From the NCBI GenBank assembly GCA_028292405.1, contig JAQGMJ010000039.1, forward strand, positions 40,979-104,978: a DNA stretch of 64,000 nt. Direction: 5' to 3'. Both the position numbers and the translations under genes were made by a program. Positions within the stretch are counted from its first letter, which is position 1, and the number at the start of each line of letters is the position of its first letter. Source of the stretch: Betaproteobacteria bacterium (GTDB taxonomy: Bacteria > Pseudomonadota > Gammaproteobacteria > Burkholderiales > JAEUOS01). The notes under the pieces were generated by a model that saw nothing but the letters and a program-made list of their open reading frames with translations, made no database searches and had not been told where the DNA came from. This document shows positions 25,191 through 32,331 of this stretch, piece after piece.

Positions 25191-27575
25191 CTAGAAAATC
25201 TTGCTGATGGTGCCGAAGAAGCCACGCCTTGGTCCGAACTGCGGAGCGCCGACGCCGATGCCGCTGCCGTCGCGCAACTCATACGACTGGTTGAACACGT
25301 TGACGACCGAAAGGCGCAGGTCTACCTTGCCGAGATCGGCGGTATTCAGGTGTTGCAGCACGCCGAGGTTGACTTGGGTGTAGCCGGGCAGCTTTTCGGT
25401 GTTGGCGAAGCCGGCGCGCAGCCCGCTGCCGTAAAAGCCGTTGGCGCTGAACTCGGTGTTGCCCATGCGGTAGGAGGCGCCGCCGGAGATGGAGACGCGC
25501 TGGTCGTGGTCGACGTAGACGTAGTTGCTGGCGATGTAGGGCAGTTCGGTGGCGGGGTCGAAATTGAATTGCGCGGAACTGATTTCGGTGGCGCGGGCGA
25601 CCGAGCGGGCGTAGTTGCCGTAAGCGGAGAAATTGCCGGCCTTGTAGGTGGCGGAGAGTTCGGCGCCGTAGACTTTTGCGCGGGCGTAATTGAACGGCGT
25701 GAAGATGAGGGCGGTGCCGAATTGGCCTTCGTCCAGCAGGTTGCGTACGGTCTTGTAATACGCGTCGAAGCCGAGATTGAGGCCGGGCAGCAACTGGTGG
25801 GTGATGCCGGCGTCGTAGTAGTGGGTGCGCTCGGGGGCGACGGAGGAATTCTGCAGGTTGGCCGGGGCGTTGGTGGTGTTCTGGAACAGTGCCAGGGTGC
25901 TTTGCGACACCAGCTCGTTGGGCGGCGGCGTGAAGTAGCGCGCGTAGCCGGCGTGCAGGGTGGTTTGCGGCGTGAGCTTGTAGACGGCCCCCAAGCGCGG
26001 GCTGATCTGCCCGGCGCTGACGTAGGCGTCCATGCGGTCGGCGCGGGCGCCGTAGTTGATGGTCAGCTTGTCGGTGACCTTCCACTCGTCCTGCAAATAA
26101 ATGCCGTAGAGGCGGTTGCCGTTCTTGCCGGTGTTGTCGACGATGGTGTTGGCAGGACCCGTGATAGTACCGGTGGCGTCGGTGGGGAAGACGGTGGAGG
26201 TATTCTGGCTGCGGTCGTCCTCGCTGGAAACGGTGAGGCCCATGCGCAGGGTATGGGCTTCGTTCAGGCGATAGGAGCCGTCGGCCTGCACGCCGGTGGT
26301 GACCGAGCTGCGGTAGATGTGGGCGGCGAGGCCGTTGAAGACGAGGTCGCCGGTGGGGTCGGGAAAATATTCGACGCTGCTCTTGCGCATGTAGCCGGCG
26401 ATTTGATAATCGAAGCGGTCGTTCAGGCTGCCTTGCAGGGCGACGATGCCGTAGTTGTTGATCTCGGTCTGGTTTTCGTTCAGGTTGCTGGACGAAAAAT
26501 TCGCCACCCCGGCTGCGGTGAGAAAGTTCGCGTTGGGTGCCTGGTTCGGGTTGTTGGGAATCTGGAACTTGCCGTAGGAAGTGCCGCCGATGAAGTTGAG
26601 CTTGGTGGTCGGGCTGATGAGGTAGGAGAAGTAGCCGAAACCCTTGGTCTGCTCGGTGCGGTCGTGCAGGGGGTTGGCGGCGGCGGTGGGCGACTCGATG
26701 CCGAGGTTGTTGCGCAGGTAGGCGCCGGTGACGTAGTAGCTCCAGTCGCCCTTGGTGCCGCTGACTTCGAAACTGGGGTTGGAGGTGTTGTGGCTGCCGA
26801 AGGTGTAGTTGAGGCGGCCGCCGTTTTCGAAGCCGTTCTTGGTTTCGATGTCGACAACGCCGGCGGTGCGGTAGCCGTATTGCGCAGGCAGCGCGCCGGT
26901 GAGCAGGTCGATACGCTCGGCGAAGCGGGTGTCGAGCGACTGGCCGAAGCCGCTGATGCCTTCGGGCAGGACCACGCCGTTGATGCGGTATTGCAGGTTG
27001 GCGTGGTCGCCGCGCACGTGCAGCTGGCCGTAGGAGTCGTTGGTAACGCCGGGGGCTTGCAGCAGTACCTGGTTGACCGGGGTGTCTTCGCCGGCGGGCA
27101 TGGCGGCAATATCGGCGCGGCCGAAGCTATAGATGCTGCTGCCGGTGCGCGGCAACAGGCCGTTGCGTGCGGCGTCCAGCCGCTTGGCGACGAGGTTGAC
27201 CTCGAGCTCTTTTTTCGAAGCCATCGTCAGCGCCACCGCCGGCGCTGGGCCGGCGGCGACGGTGACGATGGATGTACCGGTATTGAATTCGGGCTTATCG
27301 GCGACCACGGCGTAGACACCAGCGGCCACACCGGTGAAGGTGAAGGCGCCTTGCGCATCGCTTTGCGCGCGGGCGGCGGTGTTGCCGTCGGCGCCCTTGA
27401 GCTGCACGGCGGCGCCGGCGATCGGACGGCCGAGCGCGTCGCTGAGTTTGCCGCTGACGCTGCCGGCGGCCGCGGGAGTGGCCGCGACGGGTGCCGGTGC
27501 TGGCTGCGCCAGGCTTTGGCCGGCGCCAAGTCCGAGCGCCATGGCGGCGCCGGAGACTGCGAAGAGTGCTTTCAT
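25191..27575 (-). CDS. TonB-dependent outer-membrane receptor with N-terminal Ig-like domain
   Basis: A 794-residue protein. After a signal peptide (about 1-25) comes a carboxypeptidase-regulatory-like domain (SGKLSDALGRPIAGAAVQLKG to about residue 110), then the plug (GVTNDSYGQLHVRGDHANLQYRINGVVLPEG) and a 22-strand-type barrel ending ...FFGTISKIF with a terminal Phe, as in true outer-membrane proteins. The barrel has YYxGITHQLLPGLNLGFDAYYK-like strands typical of the family. The gene follows a Fur-type regulator and precedes its own exbBD-tonB, so the ligand is probably a metal or metal complex, with zinc favoured by the Zur-like regulator. The ATG at 27575 starts the signal peptide. Confidence 0.93.
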   Translation of the reverse strand: MKALFAVSGAAMALGLGAGQSLAQPAPAPVAATPAAAGSVSGKLSDALGRPIAGAAVQLKGADGNTAARAQSDAQGAFTFTGVAAGVYAVVADKPEFNTGTSIVTVAAGPAPAVALTMASKKELEVNLVAKRLDAARNGLLPRTGSSIYSFGRADIAAMPAGEDTPVNQVLLQAPGVTNDSYGQLHVRGDHANLQYRINGVVLPEGISGFGQSLDTRFAERIDLLTGALPAQYGYRTAGVVDIETKNGFENGGRLNYTFGSHNTSNPSFEVSGTKGDWSYYVTGAYLRNNLGIESPTAAANPLHDRTEQTKGFGYFSYLISPTTKLNFIGGTSYGKFQIPNNPNQAPNANFLTAAGVANFSSSNLNENQTEINNYGIVALQGSLNDRFDYQIAGYMRKSSVEYFPDPTGDLVFNGLAAHIYRSSVTTGVQADGSYRLNEAHTLRMGLTVSSEDDRSQNTSTVFPTDATGTITGPANTIVDNTGKNGNRLYGIYLQDEWKVTDKLTINYGARADRMDAYVSAGQISPRLGAVYKLTPQTTLHAGYARYFTPPPNELVSQSTLALFQNTTNAPANLQNSSVAPERTHYYDAGITHQLLPGLNLGFDAYYKTVRNLLDEGQFGTALIFTPFNYARAKVYGAELSATYKAGNFSAYGNYARSVARATEISSAQFNFDPATELPYIASNYVYVDHDQRVSISGGASYRMGNTEFSANGFYGSGLRAGFANTEKLPGYTQVNLGVLQHLNTADLGKVDLRLSVVNVFNQSYELRDGSGIGVGAPQFGPRRGFFGTISKIF

Positions 27576-27708
27576 TTCAAACGTTTCCCCAAATTCCTGA
27601 TGACGCCCGGCTTGATGCCGGTGCGTGAATGTGAAGACGAAACCCGCATGGTGCGAGCGGCGTTCATTCTTCAATCGATTTGCCCGCGAGGCGGGCGCAG
27701 GAAGGCCT

Positions 27709-28080
27709 TCAGGCCTTGGGGAAAGGCGGGGCGCGCGAGGCGTAGGAAACGAAGGGATAAAGCGGCGCCCCATGTGCGTGGGGCTGGACGAAGACAGCGA
27801 CCGGCAGGGCCAGCGCGTCGAGGTGGTAAGCGGCCGGCAGCGAACCGGCGAATACGCTGTAGGCCAGGCACAGCGAACAGAGGTCGCGCGCGTCGGTGCC
27901 GTGTTGCAGCTTGCCGGCCGGTGTGGCCCGCGCCGCGACGGCCGGGGCAGCTTCGACGTTCAGCGGGTGCGCGGTGTAGGCGTGGCCCAGCATGCCCATC
28001 TGCGCCAGCAGCAGCGCGACGGCGAGGCCCGCGTGCGCCAGCAGGCGGCGCAGGGAATGGGGGAAGGCGGGCCGGCGCAT
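27709..28080 (-). CDS. DUF2946-like small exported protein
   Basis: A 123-residue protein with an N-terminal hydrophobic segment (about 12-32), a pattern of histidines, and a DLCSLCLAYSVFAG motif in the middle with a CxxC pair, as in DUF2946 proteins, which are often found beside TonB receptors and metal-responsive regulators. The ends carry His/Ala/Pro. It begins nine bases after the regulator's stop codon. Its role in metal handling is inferred from the neighbourhood. Confidence 0.75.
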   Translation of the reverse strand: MRRPAFPHSLRRLLAHAGLAVALLLAQMGMLGHAYTAHPLNVEAAPAVAARATPAGKLQHGTDARDLCSLCLAYSVFAGSLPAAYHLDALALPVAVFVQPHAHGAPLYPFVSYASRAPPFPKA

Positions 28081-28089
28081 CGCTATGCT

Positions 28090-28521
28090 CTAATGCGCGC
28101 CGGCGCAGTCGGAGCAGGTGCCGACGATCAGGGTTTCGACGTATTGCGGGGTGAAACCGCGCGGCAGGCGCGCCTTGGGGGCGGCGCTGGCGCGCACGCG
28201 GCGGGTGATGCCGCATTGGTTGCATTTGAATTCGGCGCGGGGCGCGCGCGTCTCGCTCGCAGCCACGGCACCGTAGCGGAATACGCGGTCGGCGCCGACG
28301 CTGCGCCGCGCCAGGCCCTGCGCGGCCAGCCAGTCGAGCACACGATAGACGGTGACGCGGTCCACCGGCGCCTGCGCCGGCAGCGCAGCCATGATCTCGT
28401 CGTGCGACAGTTCGCGGCGCGCGCCCAGCAGCAGGGCGAGCACGCGCACGCGCGGCTGCGTCAGGTGCGCCTGCGTATTGCGAATCAGGGCTTGCGCCCG
28501 GGACTGGAGGTCCGCTGCCAT
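28090..28521 (-). CDS. Fur-family (Zur-like) transcriptional regulator
   Basis: A 143-residue protein. The winged-helix DNA-binding half contains LSHDEIMAAL and the recognition segment VDRVTVYRVLDWLAAQGL. The C-terminal half has two CxxC motifs, C100/C103 and C136/C139, that would hold the structural zinc. The short dimerisation domain with the final GTCSDCAGAH is closer to Zur-like and other small Fur proteins than to Fur itself. It heads the operon with DUF2946, receptor, exbB, exbD and tonB, and a perfect 17-bp palindrome lies about 65 bases upstream. ATG at 28521; a GTG eight codons earlier is possible. Confidence 0.88.
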   Translation of the reverse strand: MAADLQSRAQALIRNTQAHLTQPRVRVLALLLGARRELSHDEIMAALPAQAPVDRVTVYRVLDWLAAQGLARRSVGADRVFRYGAVAASETRAPRAEFKCNQCGITRRVRASAAPKARLPRGFTPQYVETLIVGTCSDCAGAH

Positions 28522-28585
28522 CGGAGTCGTGTGCCGGCCAACCACTTGTAACGTGGGCCGCGATTACAACACAGGAATGCGGATT

Positions 28586-28602
28586 ATGCAACCGGGTTGC
28601 AT
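28586..28602. promoter_or_regulatory. Palindromic operator candidate for the Fur-family regulator
   Basis: ATGCAACCGGGTTGCAT is a perfect 8-1-8 inverted repeat, in the region between the small gene ending at 28639 and the regulator. Its position and symmetry fit autoregulation by the Fur-family protein; half-site identity with published Zur sites is not checked. Confidence 0.6.
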
Positions 28603-28638
28603 TTAGGCGCGGACCGGCGCGCGGGAGGGAGTGCGGCC

Positions 28639-28905
28639 TCAGGCCCTGGCGGCCGCCATGCCGGCGATGCTGCGATTGACGTAGCGGCAGACGTGGGGCT
28701 CGGGCTCCTGCGCGAGGTCGGCTTCGACTTCGTCGCCTTCGCGGGTGAGCAGCAACTGGTCCTGCTCGGCGGCGCCGAGGCCCTGCGAATGGACGTGCAC
28801 GATGCGCCCATCGCTCAGCAGGATGAGCACGGTGGTGGCATGGTGAAACCGCTCCCACTCGATGCGGGCGATGGTTCCGGTGATGGCGGTGGTGGCGATG
28901 GACAT
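28639..28905 (-). CDS. Small hypothetical protein
   Basis: An 88-residue protein beginning MSIATTAITGTIARIEWERF, with a strand-rich, acidic composition (LLLTREGDEVEADLAQEPE). No membrane segment, and no family recognised. GGAGACA lies before the ATG. The stem-loop at 28924-28939 is in its leader. It is followed by the palindrome and regulator in the same direction, but the operator between them suggests separate promoters. Confidence 0.6.
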   Translation of the reverse strand: MSIATTAITGTIARIEWERFHHATTVLILLSDGRIVHVHSQGLGAAEQDQLLLTREGDEVEADLAQEPEPHVCRYVNRSIAGMAAARA

Positions 28906-28923
28906 GGTGTGCTGTCTCCAAAC

Positions 28924-28939
28924 CCGGTTCTGGGACCGG
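28924..28939 (-). other. Leader hairpin upstream of small hypothetical gene
   Basis: CCGGTTCTGGGACCGG forms a 5-bp stem with a 6-nt loop, 18 nt before the start codon. It matches the core of the chemoreceptor-leader hairpin at 4202-4217 in 14 of 16 bases. Confidence 0.4.
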
Positions 28940-29014
28940 ATACAGCACCATTTTCCACCGCGTGCCCGATTTCAGTCGCGCGAACAGAAGCGCTTTTGCA
29001 GCGCAATTGCGCGC

Positions 29015-29809
29015 CTAGCGGAACCAGCACTCCGGCAGCGCGTAGTCGCCGCGATGGGCGTAGCTGCTGCGGTCCAGCGGATGCGGGAACAGCGAGGCCG
29101 GCGCCCTGCTGGCGATGCGGTCGCGGCGCAGCAGGGTGACTTCCAGCACCGGCGGAATCGCATAGGGGCCGAGGCGTACCGGCATCGCGCAATTGTTCGG
29201 GTGCAGGTGCACGACGTCGAATTCCTTCAGCAGCTTCTTGAAGGTGAGGTGGATCAGGTCGAAGCCGAACTTGCCGACCAGCGCATGCATGTGGTGGAAC
29301 TCGATGGCCATGATGCGAAACCGCCGCAGCACTTCCACCGGCGTGTCGAGGATGACGCCGTATTCGCTGCCTTCGATGTCCATCTGCAGCAGCAGGTCGG
29401 AAGCGCCGGCGGCGTATTGGTTGACCCAGGTCTCCAGGCGCATGTGCGCACCGGCGTCGTCGGGGCCGAGGAACTTCTTGTCGAAGCGGAACAGCGGGTG
29501 CTCGGCGGCGGGCCCGTCCACCGAAAAATCAGCCATGAAACAGGGAATGCCGCGCCCGGCCATGGCGAGTTCGAAATTCGAGCTGTTGGCCACGCCCGGC
29601 GAAAAGCAGGCGCCGATGCCGGACAGATCATCCGGGATCAGATAGCCGCCGTCAGTCTCGCCGCCCAGGCGCAGCAGCGGGTGATCGGTGACCACCGGCT
29701 TGATGGTGGAAAAAAAATCCGCCAACCGCGCTTCGTGCGTGGTGGACGAAACATGCAGGCCGCTTTTCAGCAGCGTCTGCCGGACCAGGATTTGTGCGTT
29801 GGGCCACAT
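29015..29809 (-). CDS. FkbM-like SAM-dependent methyltransferase
   Basis: A 264-residue protein. The family signature is DLLLQMDIEGSEYGVI (about 130-145), the acidic SAM-binding loop of FkbM methyltransferases; flanking segments GGYLIPDDLSGI and FSPGVANSSNFE fit a Rossmann fold with an altered glycine motif. A His-rich segment IEFHHMHAL follows. It could methylate a sugar, lipid or polyketide in the cytoplasm, but no glycosyl or biosynthetic genes are adjacent. The ATG at 29809 has AGGAGG upstream; earlier in-frame starts are implausible. Confidence 0.82.
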   Translation of the reverse strand: MWPNAQILVRQTLLKSGLHVSSTTHEARLADFFSTIKPVVTDHPLLRLGGETDGGYLIPDDLSGIGACFSPGVANSSNFELAMAGRGIPCFMADFSVDGPAAEHPLFRFDKKFLGPDDAGAHMRLETWVNQYAAGASDLLLQMDIEGSEYGVILDTPVEVLRRFRIMAIEFHHMHALVGKFGFDLIHLTFKKLLKEFDVVHLHPNNCAMPVRLGPYAIPPVLEVTLLRRDRIASRAPASLFPHPLDRSSYAHRGDYALPECWFR

Positions 29810-29992
29810 AGGAGCCTCCTGAATGCGCATGAATGTCCGCTCGTCCCACTGCGCCGCGGCAAGATGGCGCACCGGCAGATACCGGCATCGGCAAAATAAG
29901 GCGGGGCGCCCGGCGCGTCTGTACGCCAGCCAACAATTCGCCATGCGGCGCAACGCGCGGTTAAGATTGCGCTTTGCCCGTCCCCGTCAGCC

Positions 29993-30346
29993 ATGAGCGA
30001 ACCCGCGAAATCCACTTCCCCGGACGGCCGCTATGCGATCTACGTCGACATGTTGGAAGCGCGCATGTCGCACTGGATCGAGTGCCCGAGCTTGGTCGAT
30101 ACGCGCAGCGGCGAAACGCTGTTGCGCTTTAGCGACAGCAACTGGTCGATGGATCGCGCGCGCTGGAACAGCGACGCAGTGGTTCCGATGGACTTGCGCA
30201 AATATCCCGGCGACCATCGGCCGGCTTCATTCGAAGTGGCGATCGATTGCACCGCGCGAACCGCGACGGTGGCCGGGACGCCGGCTGCTGCTCTCGGCGA
30301 AGTCGAGGCCGCGCTGGAACGTTTGTACCTCGCCGCCAAACGCTAA
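29993..30346 (+). CDS. Conserved-looking hypothetical protein
   Basis: A 117-residue protein with an alternating strand pattern: DGRYAIYVDMLEARMSHWIECPSLVD, then ETLLRFSDSNWSMDRARWNS and SFEVAIDCTARTATV. It has no signal peptide or membrane helix. I do not recognise the family; the ordered pattern and clean start support a real gene. It is divergent from the methyltransferase gene and converges on the reductase gene. Confidence 0.65.
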   Translation: MSEPAKSTSPDGRYAIYVDMLEARMSHWIECPSLVDTRSGETLLRFSDSNWSMDRARWNSDAVVPMDLRKYPGDHRPASFEVAIDCTARTATVAGTPAAALGEVEAALERLYLAAKR

Positions 30347-30357
30347 AAGCGCTCTCG

Positions 30358-31371
30358 CTAGATCGCCGGATCGCCCAGCGCCTGGCCGCGCTTGCGCGCC
30401 AGCGCCGCATCCAGCACCTTGGCCGCCTGGTAGATCGCCTCCAGCGCCGGCGTGGGCGTGGCCGTCAGTTGCCCGAGTTCCAGCACGGCGCCGGCGATCG
30501 CGTCGATTTCCAGCGCCCTGCCCTGTTCGGCATCGACCAGCATGGATGTCTTGAACATGCCGATGTCCCGCGCCCGCTGGATGCGCTGCACCGGATCGAC
30601 CTCCAAACGAATGCCGAGGGCGTGGGCCACGGCCAGCGTCTCTTCGATCAGACGGATGCCCAGCGCCGCGCCCTGCGGGTGGCGCATCGCCTCACCCGAA
30701 TATGCGCCGCTTAACGCCGTGAGTGGATTGATGGCGACGTTGAGCAACAGCTTGTTCCACTTTTCCGCGCGGATGTCGAGGGCGGCGATGCCCGGCCAGT
30801 CGGGCCCGGCCATCACATCGAGCAATTCGGCCACGCGCTCGGCGCCGGCCGGCGCGGCGGCGCCCAGCACCAGTGAGCTGTTCGGCGCGGTGTGAAAACT
30901 CAGCTCGCCGGGCGCGGTGATGTGCACACCCTTGTTGATGACGGCGCCGAACACCTGGTCGCCGGGCAGCCCGGCCAGCAGTCTGCCGCCTGGATCCACG
31001 CTTTCGACTGCGCGCCCGCCGTAGGGGCCGGAGCCGGCGTGAAACTGCCACCAGGGCACGCCGTTTTGCGGCGCGATGACGGCGGTGTGCGGGCCGATCA
31101 GCCGCCTCAGCTCGTCACGCAGCGGCGGCAACTGTTGCGCCTTGAGGCCGACGAACAGAATGTCGGGCGCGGTGAGCGCGGCAGCACTCTCCGCAGCATG
31201 CAGGCCGCTCAAACGCCGCGCGCCGCCGGGCTCATGCAGGAGCACGCCGTGCTCCGCCAATGCCTTGAGGTGGGGCCCGCGGCCGAGAAAGTCGACCTCG
31301 ACGCCGCGCTGGTGCAGGCGGCAGCCGACCCAGGTGCCGACCGCGCCGCTGCCGTAGATGATGGCACGCAT
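30358..31371 (-). CDS. panE: 2-dehydropantoate 2-reductase-family enzyme
   Basis: A 337-residue protein starting with the NADPH fold GSGAVGTWVGCRL (8-20). The catalytic helix region includes KWNKLLLNVAINPLTAL, where the Lys and Asn are the usual catalytic residues of ketopantoate reductases, and the C-terminal dimer domain follows with SSMLVD-like TSMLVDAEQGRALEID. It would reduce ketopantoate to pantoate, or a similar 2-oxo acid in one of the several relatives common in Burkholderiales; the gene name is therefore provisional. It lies 38 bases after the class II aldolase gene in the same direction. Confidence 0.88.
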   Translation of the reverse strand: MRAIIYGSGAVGTWVGCRLHQRGVEVDFLGRGPHLKALAEHGVLLHEPGGARRLSGLHAAESAAALTAPDILFVGLKAQQLPPLRDELRRLIGPHTAVIAPQNGVPWWQFHAGSGPYGGRAVESVDPGGRLLAGLPGDQVFGAVINKGVHITAPGELSFHTAPNSSLVLGAAAPAGAERVAELLDVMAGPDWPGIAALDIRAEKWNKLLLNVAINPLTALSGAYSGEAMRHPQGAALGIRLIEETLAVAHALGIRLEVDPVQRIQRARDIGMFKTSMLVDAEQGRALEIDAIAGAVLELGQLTATPTPALEAIYQAAKVLDAALARKRGQALGDPAI

Positions 31372-31409
31372 CAGGCGCTATGTTCCGTACAGGTATTCAA
31401 TTCGGTGAT

Positions 31410-32183
31410 TCAATTCCGGTAACTGTCGTCGCGGCGATCGAGATAGCGCAGCATTGCGGGCCACTCCATCACGCCATAGGGGCGGCGCGTCTGCGGGCGG
31501 TAGAGATGGCGGGTATGGGCCACCACCTCGTCCGGCGGCAGGCGCAGCGGCGCATTGCAGGCCATCGCATCGACCTGCGCGCGACAAGCCATCTCCAGCC
31601 AGTAGCAGGTGTTGAAGGCCTGCGGAATGTCGGGGCTGGCCACCAGCAGGCCGTGGTTACGCAGGATCATCGCCTCGGCGTCGCCCAAGTCGCGCACCAG
31701 GCGCTCGCGCTCGCCCAGGTCCACCGCCGGGCCTTCGTAGTCGTGATACGTCATCTTGTGAAAGCGCATCGCCGTCTGCGTCAGCGGCAAGAGGCCGCAC
31801 TCCAGCGCGGAAACCGCCATGCCGGCCCGGGAATGGGTGTGGATCACGCACTGCACATCATGCCGCGCCGCGTGCACCGCGCTGTGGATCACGTAACCGG
31901 CGCGATTCACCCCGTAGTCGCGGCTCGGGTTGAGCAGTTCATCGCCGGCCAGGTTGATGGTTACCAGGCTGGAGGCCGTGATCTCCTCGTACATGTAGCC
32001 GTAGGGGTTGATCAGGATGCGATCTTCCTCGCCGGGCACGCGCGCGGTGATGTGGTTGTAGACCAGGTCGCTCATGCCGAACAGCGGCATCAGGCGATAG
32101 GCGGCGGCCAGGTTGACGCGCGTCTCCCACTCCGCCTCGCTGACGCGGGCGCGCACATCGGTGGTCTTCAGCAGGCTTGGCAT
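31410..32183 (-). CDS. Class II aldolase/adducin-family protein
   Basis: A 257-residue protein. The metal-site motif HTHSRAGMAV (zinc or iron His-x-His) and a later His in ILRNHGLLVAS match class II aldolases and fuculose-phosphate-like enzymes. Residues before it, FGMSDLVYNHITARVPG, are the family's N-terminal signature. Many of these proteins act on sugar or keto acids with an unknown aldehyde; here the next gene is a reductase of 2-oxo acids, so both may handle a common keto compound. That pairing is inference. Confidence 0.87.
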   Translation of the reverse strand: MPSLLKTTDVRARVSEAEWETRVNLAAAYRLMPLFGMSDLVYNHITARVPGEEDRILINPYGYMYEEITASSLVTINLAGDELLNPSRDYGVNRAGYVIHSAVHAARHDVQCVIHTHSRAGMAVSALECGLLPLTQTAMRFHKMTYHDYEGPAVDLGERERLVRDLGDAEAMILRNHGLLVASPDIPQAFNTCYWLEMACRAQVDAMACNAPLRLPPDEVVAHTRHLYRPQTRRPYGVMEWPAMLRYLDRRDDSYRN

Positions 32184-32331
32184 GGCGGCGGCTTGTCTCT
32201 GGTTTTATCGTGAAGGGCAAACTGATGCAAAATCATACTCCGGTTGCCCCCGCCTTTGAACACAAGGGCCTGTGACCGGTCCAACCAAATGACGAAACGA
32301 AGATGAAACGCCCTCACGGAGAAATGCACGG

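Noticed and set aside
25083..28154. Very long open frame on the plus strand opposite the TonB operon
   Set aside because: It is rich in Val/Gly/Ala without any family motif and lies antisense to the receptor gene, which has clear domains; high GC content makes long antisense frames common.
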